Below are positions 24,601-32,656 of a stretch of DNA of 64,000 nt, in pieces. This stretch comes from Mycolicibacterium fluoranthenivorans (GTDB lineage: Bacteria > Actinomycetota > Actinomycetes > Mycobacteriales > Mycobacteriaceae): NCBI RefSeq assembly GCF_011758805.1, contig NZ_JAANOW010000001.1, positions 434,001-498,000 on the forward strand, written 5' to 3'. The stretch's first letter is position 1. Each line of letters begins with the position of its first letter. The notes under the pieces were generated by a model that was given only the letters and a program-made list of their open reading frames with translations, searched no databases and was not told the DNA's origin. Position numbers and translations under genes: made by a program.

Positions 24601-26883
24601 ATGACGGGGAAACATCGCGCGGCGGGGGAGCGGACCAAGCGGCTCGCGGTCGTGGGGGCCGCAACCGCGACGGTCACCGCCCTGACGGTGGGAGCGGCCG
24701 CGCCCCAACCGGTGCAGACGCGTCCGGAGTTGCGTCTGGTACACGATCAACCGCTGCATCTCACAGCGTCGACAAGCCTGTTCCCGAAGCCGGGCGAACT
24801 GCGGGATATCACTGGCGGCCTGGGTAATACGGTCTACAACGAGGTGCAGGACCTGTACGCGACCCTCGCCAAGGCGTTGGTCGGCAGGGTGAGCGTGCCG
24901 GCCCTGACCGGCGGGCTGCACATCAACATCGGCGATGTGCTGAACCAGATACCGGTGGACCTGCTCGATCAGGTGCTCGGTGCGGTGAAGATCGATCTCG
25001 GGTCGCTGCTCGACGGGGCGCTGCCCCCCGGGGTATCGGACGCCTTGGTCGGCGTCCTGGACCTGCTGAACATCACCGACTCGGCCGGCAACGTCTCGCT
25101 CAGTGCGCTACTCGGTCTCATCGGGCTTGATGTGTCGAATATCGTGGATCTGGCGAACACGGATGTGGCCGGGGTCAAGATCATCACCCCGGGCCCCACC
25201 TTCGGCCTGCTGAAGATGCTGGGGCTGGATATCGGGTGGACGCCCGGTACCCCCAATGCCGTTGCCCAGGCCATCAATTCGACACCGTACCTGGATATCA
25301 GCGGCGACGGTCTGCTCGACATCGTCTTCAAGCAGGCCAAGGACGCCCTCGACGTGCTCGGGCCGCTGGGCGTACCGCTGCAGCTGGCGGTGAATCTGCT
25401 GCACGCGGTGACCGACGCCCTGCCGCTGGAACTACTCGACGTCACCGACGTGCGCATCCCTATTGTCGCCGGTATCGGCCTCGGTGCTTTCTCCACCGGA
25501 GCGTCGTATTCGAAGATCCTGAGCGAGTTGGGATTCCAGCCCGGCGGCGCCAAGGCGAGCCAGCATCCGCTGGTCGGTGGCTTCACTATTCTGCCGATGG
25601 TGCTGTTGAACAATCTGGGCCGGGCCAACGGTGGTCTGTTGTCCCGGTTCTACCCGCTGGGGGATCTGCTCGGCATCGACCTGCTGACCCCGGAAACGGG
25701 GGCTGTGCGCAGCGGCGGAATTCCGTTGCTCAACACCGGACTGGCGGTCGGCGGGGCGAATCTGGTCCCGATCAAGATCGATGCGACCGCGCAATACCAG
25801 CCGTTCTCCGACTTCGCCGCATGGCCGAATCCCTTCTCGCTGGCCAACAACCTGATGGCCGGAACGGTGGGCGCCACCTACATCCTTCGCGGCTTGACGC
25901 TCGACACCATCCTCAACCAGGTGGGGGACGAAGTCGGCGATGCGGTGGGTAACGTGACCGCCGGAAATCCGCTGGCGCTCAACCTCTATCTCACGCTGCC
26001 GGCGAAGACGCTGCCGCTGTTGGAACCGCTGTACCTCACCGGCGATGTGCTCAACGCGGTGAGCTTCGGCACGCTGGGCACTTTGCCGATCCGGCTCGCC
26101 AACGCCCTGACGCCGGCACTGACAAGTCTGGTGAACCTCGGGTACACCGACGTGGTGCGCAATGCCGACGGCACGTACACCAGGACGCTCACCGACGCCG
26201 ACACCCCGACACCCTTCATGACGTTCCCGCACGTGAATCCGGGCCAAGCGGTCAACGACGTGATCAAGTCCCTGGTCAAGGGGTTCCAGAAGGAGTTCTT
26301 CAGTGGCCATCCGACGGCGGCGCCGCCGAACATCGTCAACGAGCTCGTCAAGGTGGTGAAGAGCATCACCAGCGGCAGCTTCGCGAAGGAGCTGACCAAG
26401 ACGGCCACCGCTGCGGCGTCCGGGCTGGCCGAGGCCAACGCGCTACCGTCAGCTGCGGCACGGACCTTGACGCTCGCCACCGGTCAGACCGCGGAGTCCA
26501 CCGGTAAGCATGCGGCGACGGCCGCTGACACCAAGGTTGCTGACACCAAGACCGACGACAGCAAGGTCGCTGACAGCAAGTCCGATGACTCGAAGAAGGA
26601 CGATTCCAAGAAAGACGACTCCAAGAAGGAGGACTCGAAGGAGGACGACGCCAAGAAGGCCGACTCGAAGAAGGACGACACCGCCAAGAACGAGAAGCCG
26701 GCCGCACAGGCGAATCCGAAGCCGACGGTCAAGAAGCCCGACCCATTGACCAAAGCGGTCCGCGATATCACCCGTGCGTTCAGCCCGAAGAAGAAGCCGG
26801 CCGCTTCGGAGTCGAAGGACTCCGGCACGACGAAGAAGAGCTCCGAGGGCGCGCCATCACGTTCGGCCGGAGAAGCCGCTTAG
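24601..26883 (+). CDS. Large secreted protein with degenerate PE-PPE (hydrolase-like) domain and DDSKK tail
   Basis: This 760-residue protein has a basic N-terminus and a hydrophobic Ala-rich stretch (residues about 14-33) suggesting a signal sequence. The body is Leu/Val/Gly-rich. The segment from about 280 to 445 (IPIVAGIGLGAFSTG, then RANGGLLSRFYPL, IKIDATAQYQPFSDFAAWP and LANNLMAGTVGATYIL) resembles the PE-PPE (PF08237-type) alpha/beta-hydrolase domain. There is no PE or PPE head, and the nucleophile position of GxSxG reads Gly (GIGLGA). Residues about 640-700 are a lysine/aspartate repeat. GGGGAGG lies 10 bases before the ATG. It may bind or structure the outer envelope; the function is unknown. 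Confidence 0.7.
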   Translation: MTGKHRAAGERTKRLAVVGAATATVTALTVGAAAPQPVQTRPELRLVHDQPLHLTASTSLFPKPGELRDITGGLGNTVYNEVQDLYATLAKALVGRVSVPALTGGLHINIGDVLNQIPVDLLDQVLGAVKIDLGSLLDGALPPGVSDALVGVLDLLNITDSAGNVSLSALLGLIGLDVSNIVDLANTDVAGVKIITPGPTFGLLKMLGLDIGWTPGTPNAVAQAINSTPYLDISGDGLLDIVFKQAKDALDVLGPLGVPLQLAVNLLHAVTDALPLELLDVTDVRIPIVAGIGLGAFSTGASYSKILSELGFQPGGAKASQHPLVGGFTILPMVLLNNLGRANGGLLSRFYPLGDLLGIDLLTPETGAVRSGGIPLLNTGLAVGGANLVPIKIDATAQYQPFSDFAAWPNPFSLANNLMAGTVGATYILRGLTLDTILNQVGDEVGDAVGNVTAGNPLALNLYLTLPAKTLPLLEPLYLTGDVLNAVSFGTLGTLPIRLANALTPALTSLVNLGYTDVVRNADGTYTRTLTDADTPTPFMTFPHVNPGQAVNDVIKSLVKGFQKEFFSGHPTAAPPNIVNELVKVVKSITSGSFAKELTKTATAAASGLAEANALPSAAARTLTLATGQTAESTGKHAATAADTKVADTKTDDSKVADSKSDDSKKDDSKKDDSKKEDSKEDDAKKADSKKDDTAKNEKPAAQANPKPTVKKPDPLTKAVRDITRAFSPKKKPAASESKDSGTTKKSSEGAPSRSAGEAA
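26584..26679 (+). repeat. 15-base tandem repeat encoding DDSKK pentapeptides
   Basis: About six diverged copies of a 15-base unit encode DDSKK/EDSKE/DDAKK/ADSKK. They form the charged tail of the secreted protein at 24601-26883. Such tails often bind cell-wall polymers and vary in copy number. Confidence 0.7.
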
Positions 26884-26894
26884 CCGAACGGTTT

Positions 26895-27977
26895 TCAATT
26901 GAACGCGAGCCAGGCCGGTAGCGCGCGTTCGCGCGAGTCGCACAGCACCTGATAGGTGTCACACGACCCCTTGGGCACGCCGGCCCCGGCCCACATGCCA
27001 CCGGCATCACGGCGCAGCACGATCGCCGACGATCCGCCACCGTCGAGCAGGATGGCCGTATCGCTGCCCAGGCCCCGGAACAGATCCTGGATCTGGTCCG
27101 GGGTGTAGCTGCCGCCCTGGAACACGTACATCTCGTCGCGGCCGCGCGCATAGGCCAGCGCCGTGCGCGCCGCCGAGGGGCCGGGGTCGTTCATCTGACC
27201 GGTATCTCCCGGGGCGAGCAGTCCCAGACCGCTGACCGCGACGAAGCGGGTGCCCTTGCTCATCAGGTCGGTGACGACCGGGGTAGCTGCATCGAAATCC
27301 TCTGCACCCCTGGGGTTTACCACGAACGGCGCCCCGGACACCGGAAGGATCATCGTCGACAGCGGGGTCCAGATCTCGTTTCCGCCGGACAGGCCCTGCT
27401 TGCCGGCATAGGCGATGGTGCCGGTGACGACGGCGTTGGCCTTGCCCTGCCCGCTTGTGTTGTCGACGTACGCCCCGAGCGGGGAACTGCAGCCGGTGGT
27501 CTTCCACGAGCCGCCGCGCTGCCCCCTGATGTCGAAGAAATTGGCATTGACGGCGATCGTCGGCCGGCCCAGCGCGTGCCACGCCGCGATCGGGGTGTAG
27601 ATCTCCGCGGACTGCAGCAGTCCTTCGCCGGTACGTGCGCCCGGTGTGCGTTCGCAGCGGGACTGGTAGCCGGCATGGGAATCGACGAGCAGGCGCGGGG
27701 TGAGCCGCGCCGAGGCGCCCTTGATGATCATCAGGTGTCCGCCGTTGCTCATCTCGTACCAACTGCCCGCGGCATTGAGCATCGGTGCCGGATTGCCGGC
27801 GCCGAAGTTGTACACCAGGTACGCACCCCGGGTGGTGGCGATCGCGTTCGCCAGCAGTGCGCGGCCGTCTGCCGCTCGGGCGACCGGGGATCCGATGGCC
27901 GTGGCAAGCGCCGCGGTGACTGCGACGACCGCAATTCCGGCGCCAAAGCGCAGGAGAAACCGGGTTGTGCTCAGCAC
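26895..27977 (-). CDS. Secreted phosphodiester glycosidase-like (NAGPA/DUF2233) protein
   Basis: This 360-residue exported protein has an N-terminal signal (residues about 7-35, ending PVARA) and a domain like that of phosphodiester alpha-N-acetylglucosaminidase. Typical features are PTIAVNANFFDIRG, the late DTAILLDGGGSSAIVL block and several cysteines. In characterised relatives this fold removes sugar caps or cleaves glycan phosphodiesters; the substrate here would be in the envelope. GTG 27977 is chosen because AGGAAGGA lies 6 bases upstream; TTG 27995 is an alternative. A sigma-70-like promoter lies at 28013-28040. It converges with the large secreted protein gene over 11 bases. Confidence 0.78.
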   Translation of the reverse strand: MLSTTRFLLRFGAGIAVVAVTAALATAIGSPVARAADGRALLANAIATTRGAYLVYNFGAGNPAPMLNAAGSWYEMSNGGHLMIIKGASARLTPRLLVDSHAGYQSRCERTPGARTGEGLLQSAEIYTPIAAWHALGRPTIAVNANFFDIRGQRGGSWKTTGCSSPLGAYVDNTSGQGKANAVVTGTIAYAGKQGLSGGNEIWTPLSTMILPVSGAPFVVNPRGAEDFDAATPVVTDLMSKGTRFVAVSGLGLLAPGDTGQMNDPGPSAARTALAYARGRDEMYVFQGGSYTPDQIQDLFRGLGSDTAILLDGGGSSAIVLRRDAGGMWAGAGVPKGSCDTYQVLCDSRERALPAWLAFN

Positions 27978-28012
27978 GTCGATCCTTCCTGGCAAACTTC
28001 GGTCAGATGCTC

Positions 28013-28040
28013 AGGATAATCACAGCCGGCTCACTGTCAA
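28013..28040 (-). promoter_or_regulatory. Sigma-A-type promoter of the glycosidase-like gene
   Basis: On the minus strand TTGACA (28040-28035), a 16-base spacer and TATCCT (28018-28013) match the -35/-10 consensus well for this GC-rich genome. The start would lie about 30 bases before GTG 27977. Confidence 0.6.
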
Positions 28041-28082
28041 CTTACGTCACGGCCGCATAACGCTTCTGCCACAAGACAATTG

Positions 28083-29363
28083 CTAGCGCAGCCCCGGCGG
28101 CGCCAGGCGGTATACCGCGTCGGCGAGGTCATCCGTGACATAGACCCCGCCATCGGGTCCGACCACCGCGGAAACCGGGCGCCCCCAGCGGGATCCGTCT
28201 GCGGACTGGAACCCGCCGAGGAGCGTCTCTGCGGGGCCGAGGATCCCGTTGCGCCATGGCAGGAAGGACACTTCGGGGGCGCGCGGCGGTTGCCGGTTCC
28301 AGGACCCATGCACGCCCAGCAACGCCCCGGAGTCGTAGGGGGCAGGCAGCACGCCCTCGGTGAAGCTCATGCCCAGCGGTGCCGAATGTGCGCCGATGGT
28401 CTGCTCGACGGGCGGCAGCGACGCGCAGTCGAGCGCGCCGCCGTCGGCGTTGGTCTGGACGTCGCGGATGAACGGGGCGTCGGCGGGGCCGCCGGTGGGA
28501 TGGCAGAACGGCCAGCCGAGTTCGCGGCCCGGTGTCAGTCGGGCGATGGCTTCGGGCGGATTCTCGGCGACGTAGTCGGGGTGGACCACTCCGGTGGCGG
28601 GGTCGGCGATGTTGTCGCGGTTGTTGACGGCCGTCCAGATCGATCCGTCCGGTGCGGTGGCCAGTCCGGTGCCGTTGCGAACCCCGGTGGCGAACACGGT
28701 CGCGGGACCGCCGCCGGGCGGAACGCGCATGACGGTCGCCCGTGGCGGGTCGGCCGTCCGGTCCTGTGCCGAGATGTTCCCGGTCGATCCGATCGAAAAG
28801 TACACTGCGCCATCGGATCCGGCGGTGACGCTCTTGAGGGCGTGCGAGTACGCGCCGCGCAGCTCCGGGCTGCGTGCGTCGGGCAGCCCGGCCGCGATCG
28901 GCCGGGGACCGGTGGCGCTGCCGTCGCGGTAGTCGTAGGTGGTGATCCGATCGCTCTCCGCGACCAGCAGGGTGGAGCCGGTGAAGGACAGGCCGTGCGG
29001 CTGGGTGAGACCGCTCAGCAACGGGGTCACCCGCCCTGGTCCTACCGACACCACCTGGCCCGTGCTGGGCAGCGAGACCAGCAGTCGCCCGTCGGGCGCC
29101 CACGCCGCCAGCCGCGCCTTGGGCACCCTGGCCCAGACCGATACCGTCCACCCCGGCGGGACCAATGCCTGTCGTGCGGTGTCGAACGGCCGGTGATCGA
29201 GGCCGTCGGGGACGGCGACGGTCACCGGCACCAAACCGGCAGGCGCGGCGGCGGGTGCTGTCGTGGCGGCGGGTGGTGGCGGGGTGCTGCCGGCCGCGCA
29301 CCCGGCCAGCAGCACCACCGCGGCGCTGCACAGGAGGTGTCGGTTACGCGGCCAGACCCGCAT
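28083..29363 (-). CDS. PQQ-dependent sugar dehydrogenase-like (sorbosone/glucose type) lipoprotein
   Basis: This 426-residue protein has a lipoprotein signal (lipobox LAGC at about residues 19-22) and a six-bladed propeller of the soluble glucose/sorbosone dehydrogenase group. Visible blade motifs are LTQPHGLSFTGSTLLVAES, AYSHALKSVTAGSDGAVYFSIG, FATGVRNGTGLATAPDGSIW and the RELGWPFC segment. It would oxidise sugars or aldoses with PQQ at the outer face of the membrane, or act as a non-enzymatic binding propeller. Its start overlaps the pirin stop by 20 bases, so both are likely co-transcribed from the pirin promoter. Confidence 0.82.
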   Translation of the reverse strand: MRVWPRNRHLLCSAAVVLLAGCAAGSTPPPPAATTAPAAAPAGLVPVTVAVPDGLDHRPFDTARQALVPPGWTVSVWARVPKARLAAWAPDGRLLVSLPSTGQVVSVGPGRVTPLLSGLTQPHGLSFTGSTLLVAESDRITTYDYRDGSATGPRPIAAGLPDARSPELRGAYSHALKSVTAGSDGAVYFSIGSTGNISAQDRTADPPRATVMRVPPGGGPATVFATGVRNGTGLATAPDGSIWTAVNNRDNIADPATGVVHPDYVAENPPEAIARLTPGRELGWPFCHPTGGPADAPFIRDVQTNADGGALDCASLPPVEQTIGAHSAPLGMSFTEGVLPAPYDSGALLGVHGSWNRQPPRAPEVSFLPWRNGILGPAETLLGGFQSADGSRWGRPVSAVVGPDGGVYVTDDLADAVYRLAPPGLR

Positions 29364-30105
29364 GCATCTCCCAGACCAGGATCTCGGCTGGGGTGGTGGC
29401 TGTCACCAGCTGGCCGCCGGTGGCCGTCAGCCGGACGGCGTCGCCCTCCTGCAGCGGGCCCGCGCCCTCGAGGGCCACTTCACCGCGGGGTACGAACAGG
29501 TGCAGGTAGGGCGCCTGGGGCAGTTCCACGGAGTCGCCGGGTTGCAGGCGGGCACCGTGCAGCGCGGCGAAGCGGTTCTGGATGCTGATCGCGGTCTCGT
29601 CGCGATGCTCGGGCATGCCGGAGGCGATGGTGATCAGCTTGCCGCGCAACAACTCGTCGTCGATCTCCATTTGCTGATAGCCCGGCGTGATACCGGACTC
29701 GTCCGGGACGACCCACATCTGCACGAAATGCACAGGCTCGGAATGTGTTTCGCCGCCCGTGAGCTTCCAGGAGTCGTTCTTCTCGGAATGCAGGATGCCC
29801 CGGCCGGCCGACATTCGTTGCGCCAGTCCGGGATAGATGACCCCGGAGTGCCCGGTCGAGTCCTGGTGCACCAATGAGCCGCGCAGCACCCAGGTGACGA
29901 TCTCCATATCGCGGTGCGGGTGGGTCTCAAATCCGGCGCCCGGCGTGACGATGTCGTCGTTGTTGACCAGCAGTAGCCCGTGATGGGTGTTGGCGGGATC
30001 GTAATGATCGCTGAACGAGAAGGAGTGCTTGGAGTCCAGCCATGAGATCTTCGTGGCCGCCCGGTCGCCGGCGCGGCGGATGTCGATGGTTGCGGTATTG
30101 CTCAT
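29344..30105 (-). CDS. Pirin family protein (Rv0181c-like)
   Basis: This 253-residue bicupin has the pirin iron-binding pattern: HPHRDMEIVTWVLRGSLVHQDS followed by the segment AGRGILHSEKN. The N-terminal cupin is conserved; the second is weaker. Bacterial pirins include quercetinase-like enzymes and redox-sensing partners; the role here is open. ATG 30105 is supported by AAGGAG 6 bases upstream. A MarR gene diverges from it 69 bases away, a common regulator-target pairing for pirins. Confidence 0.87.
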   Translation of the reverse strand: MSNTATIDIRRAGDRAATKISWLDSKHSFSFSDHYDPANTHHGLLLVNNDDIVTPGAGFETHPHRDMEIVTWVLRGSLVHQDSTGHSGVIYPGLAQRMSAGRGILHSEKNDSWKLTGGETHSEPVHFVQMWVVPDESGITPGYQQMEIDDELLRGKLITIASGMPEHRDETAISIQNRFAALHGARLQPGDSVELPQAPYLHLFVPRGEVALEGAGPLQEGDAVRLTATGGQLVTATTPAEILVWEMHAGLAA

Positions 30106-30164
30106 CGGGTTCTCCTTGCGATTCGATGCCAGCCTAGGTGCCGGTACTGGACACCACAAAATAG

Positions 30165-30176
30165 ATGATATGTCAT
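30165..30176. promoter_or_regulatory. ATGA-TATG-TCAT inverted repeat, candidate MarR operator
   Basis: This short AT-rich inverted repeat lies between the divergent pirin and MarR genes and touches the MarR start codon. MarR proteins usually bind such sites to control both directions. Confidence 0.35.
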
Positions 30177-30627
30177 GTATTCCATGTGGCTGACCGACGA
30201 CGAACAGCGGATCTGGCGTGACTACCTGACCATGAGCGCCCGACTGCAGGCCGCGATGAATCGGCAGTTACAGGCCGATTGCGGGTTGTCACTGGCCGAC
30301 TACGAGGTGCTCGTCGCCCTCGAGAAACAACCCGGCTGCGCGATGAACGAGCTCGGTGAGCGGCTCGGCTGGGAACAGAGCCGGGTGTCGCATCAGCTGC
30401 GCAGGATGACCGACCGTGCCCTGGTGGCCCGCCCCGGTGCCGACGATGACCGGCGCGTGGTCACGGTGCAGATCACCGCCGCGGGCCGGAAGGCGCTGGC
30501 GGTCGCCGCACCCGGTCATGTCGCACTGGTGCGCGCGGTGCTGTTCGACGAGATGAGCGCCGCCCAGGCCGCCGCCGTGGGGCGTTGGCTGGCCGGCGCG
30601 GTGCGCAGGCTCGATCAGGCACACTGA
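30175..30627 (+). CDS. MarR family transcriptional regulator
   Basis: This 150-residue regulator has the MarR winged helix: the recognition region is LGWEQSRVSHQLRRMTDRALV and the wing is RPGADDDRRVVTVQITAAGRKAL. The flanking helices form the dimer. It is divergent from the pirin-PQQ lipoprotein operon and probably represses it, often in response to phenolic or oxidising compounds. The start may be ATG 30175 or ATG 30184; no clear ribosome-binding site is seen. A truncated isomerase-like gene follows after 4 bases. Confidence 0.85.
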   Translation: MYSMWLTDDEQRIWRDYLTMSARLQAAMNRQLQADCGLSLADYEVLVALEKQPGCAMNELGERLGWEQSRVSHQLRRMTDRALVARPGADDDRRVVTVQITAAGRKALAVAAPGHVALVRAVLFDEMSAAQAAAVGRWLAGAVRRLDQAH

Positions 30628-30631
30628 GGCA

Positions 30632-30964
30632 GTGGCCACCGTCCGTGCCCTCGCCTGCGCGGAACGCGAGACGTTCGCGAATCTGTTGGAAAGTCTCACC
30701 CCGGAACAGTGGGATGCGCCGAGCCTGTGTCCGGGGTGGACCGTCCGGGACGTCGCGATGCACACCATCGCCTATCTCGGCCAGGGGCGTATCGCCCTGG
30801 CCCGCAACATGTTCGCCGCGCGCTGGGATGTCGGCACGCTCAACGCGAATGCCCTTGCCCGCCTCGGGTCTGTTCAGCCCGGGCTGCTGGCGATGACGGG
30901 GCGTGCCGCACACCTTTCAGGTGAGCTCGCCGGCGGCGGTGTTGCGCTGCTGGACCGGCGTTAG
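30632..30964 (+). pseudogene. Truncated maleylpyruvate-isomerase-like (DinB/MDMPI) N-terminal domain
   Basis: The 110-residue product matches the N-terminal part of mycothiol-dependent maleylpyruvate isomerase-like proteins. The helical-bundle motif LTPEQWDAPSLCPGWTVRDVAMHTIAYL is typical and carries one metal-ligand histidine. Full-length relatives are about 200-220 residues and continue with a second conserved half containing further ligands. Here the frame ends at ALLDRR, exactly where the convergent methyltransferase gene ends (4-base overlap). It is therefore probably a remnant cut by a deletion or rearrangement. It could still be translated from GTG 30632 in the MarR transcript. Confidence 0.65.
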
Positions 30965-32538
30965 CCCCGGCGCAGCAGCTTCATCTCCGACAACCGTTGC
31001 CGCATCGTGTGCACGTGCTCGACGAGGGCCTCCCGGGTGCCGGCGCCGGCGGTGAGCAGAGCCTCGACCAGTTGAGCGTCATCGCGGCTGCCGTCGAGCA
31101 GCGGGAGCAGGAGGCGGTCCAGGGGTTCCAGCGGCACCGTCTCATGCCAGGGGTTGAACGTCGACCCGTCCTCGTCGAGTTGGGTCAATTCGGCCATCCG
31201 CCTTGCCGATTCGTCGATTCTCACCGGTTCGCCGGCCGGTTCGGGCAGTACCGGATCGAGGCGGTAGTGGGCCTGACCCTGCATGACGAGGACGCTGGTC
31301 AGGTCGTCGATGTGGGCGGGCAGATCGGCACTCGGATGCTCCCCGGCGGCGACGAGGCGCTCACGCACGGTCGCCACCAATTCGTCGTGGGACAGTGTCC
31401 ACGGCCAGCGTTCGGTGAGCGCATCGAGGGCCGCCTTGATGGCCGGTGCGTTGGTGAACAAGGTGGCGCCGTCGGCCTGCTGGAACTCCTGGCGAGAGGT
31501 GTCCAGCCGGGTGGGCCCGTCGAGGGGCGGGACCGTGGCGGCCAGGTGCAGCCGGCGGAAACGGTCGGCGTCAGGGTCATAGCTGATCTGCTGGGCGCGC
31601 TCGGCGTGGACGAACAACGACTGCCGGAACGTGCGGTTGGTGACGAAGTCCAGGTATTGCTCCACCAGAACCTGCGCGCCACCGCAGTGTGCGGCCAGGT
31701 ATTCGGCCACCTTGGGTCCGTGATTGGCCGGGATCATCACTTCCGGGCGGGCCTCACCCAGATACGCCAGCCCGTGCGCGCTGGTGCGGGCGAGCACCTC
31801 GTAGAAGTAACGCGGGGTGTTGAAGGCCTCCAACTCGTCGTGCAGCAGGTAGGAATCGCCGAAGCCGTCGTCGGAGGCCCGCCATTCGGCCAGGATGCTC
31901 GCCATCACGCCACCGGCCGGCACCACCTCCTCCAGGAAATCGGCCATCCCACGGGCTTGCCGCACCTTCTCGCCCGGCGTCTGGCTGCCACCGCCGGCCA
32001 GCAGCATGGCGTCGCGCACGATCTCCTTGGCCTTCCAGCCCGGGTGGCAGTTGTAGCTGAGGTAGGCGACGCCGTCCGCGGACAGCGTCGCCCGGATCAT
32101 GGCCAGCAGCGCCTCGGCCACGTCATCGGGCACCCAGCTGTACACACCGTGGGCGATGACGTAGTCGAACCGCCCCAGGCTTGTGAGGTCCAGCCGGGCG
32201 ATATCGCCGGCGATCAACTGCATGTTCTCCAGGCCCAGCGCCGCTACGCGGGCCTGCCCCTGCGCGATCTGCACCTCGGACAGGTCGATCCCCACCACCT
32301 CGGCGTCCGGGTGGGTGGCGGCGAACGGCAGGATGTTGCCTCCAGCGGCGCAGCCGATCTCGAGGACGCGGGCGGTGCCGACGTCCGCCGGCGCCAAGCC
32401 GAACAGGTGGGCCACGGCCGCCAATGTCCCGGGTGCCGACTGCGGGAAGGAGTTCGAGACATACGGTGTCTGGTCGTAGTCGGAACGGAGCGCATCGACA
32501 GCATTGGTGCTGCCGGCAGCGGTGCGGCTGGCGGTCAA
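30961..32538 (-). CDS. Class I SAM-dependent methyltransferase with regulatory domain
   Basis: This 525-residue protein has an N-terminal methyltransferase (motif I VLEIGCAAGGN, then VVGIDLSEVQIAQGQ and FDYVIAHGVYSWV), about residues 10-210. A larger C-terminal region resembles the 'methyltransferase regulatory domain' seen in two-part bacterial methyltransferases. The target may be a protein, lipid or small molecule; nothing in the sequence decides this. It diverges from the SDR gene at 32657 across 118 bases that contain a long palindrome. The 3' end abuts the truncated isomerase-like gene. Confidence 0.82.
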   Translation of the reverse strand: MTASRTAAGSTNAVDALRSDYDQTPYVSNSFPQSAPGTLAAVAHLFGLAPADVGTARVLEIGCAAGGNILPFAATHPDAEVVGIDLSEVQIAQGQARVAALGLENMQLIAGDIARLDLTSLGRFDYVIAHGVYSWVPDDVAEALLAMIRATLSADGVAYLSYNCHPGWKAKEIVRDAMLLAGGGSQTPGEKVRQARGMADFLEEVVPAGGVMASILAEWRASDDGFGDSYLLHDELEAFNTPRYFYEVLARTSAHGLAYLGEARPEVMIPANHGPKVAEYLAAHCGGAQVLVEQYLDFVTNRTFRQSLFVHAERAQQISYDPDADRFRRLHLAATVPPLDGPTRLDTSRQEFQQADGATLFTNAPAIKAALDALTERWPWTLSHDELVATVRERLVAAGEHPSADLPAHIDDLTSVLVMQGQAHYRLDPVLPEPAGEPVRIDESARRMAELTQLDEDGSTFNPWHETVPLEPLDRLLLPLLDGSRDDAQLVEALLTAGAGTREALVEHVHTMRQRLSEMKLLRRG

Positions 32539-32620
32539 GGTGACTCCTGTCTGTGCCTACGCAAAACTGCGGGCACGGTACGCGGCCCAGGTGAATTCGA
32601 GGTGCCAGTCGGTGGTCTCT

Positions 32621-32644
32621 TCCCTACCCACCGGTGGATAGGGA
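32621..32644. promoter_or_regulatory. 24-bp near-perfect palindrome over the SDR promoter
   Basis: Half-sites TCCCTACCCACC (32621-32632) and GGTGGATAGGGA (32633-32644) are reverse complements with one mismatch. The palindrome ends directly at the -10 hexamer TAGTCT, so a bound protein would block transcription. No regulator gene is adjacent. Confidence 0.6.
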
Positions 32645-32650
32645 TAGTCT
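32645..32650 (+). promoter_or_regulatory. -10 element TAGTCT of a leaderless transcript
   Basis: TAGTCT ends 6 bases before GTG 32657, the spacing expected for a leaderless mRNA. The upstream palindrome at 32621-32644 abuts it. Confidence 0.55.
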
Positions 32651-32656
32651 GCGGGC

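Noticed and set aside
26584..26679. The short direct repeats as a CRISPR array or minisatellite of unknown type
   Set aside because: The 15-base units are in frame within the secreted protein gene and simply encode DDSKK; there are no spacers.
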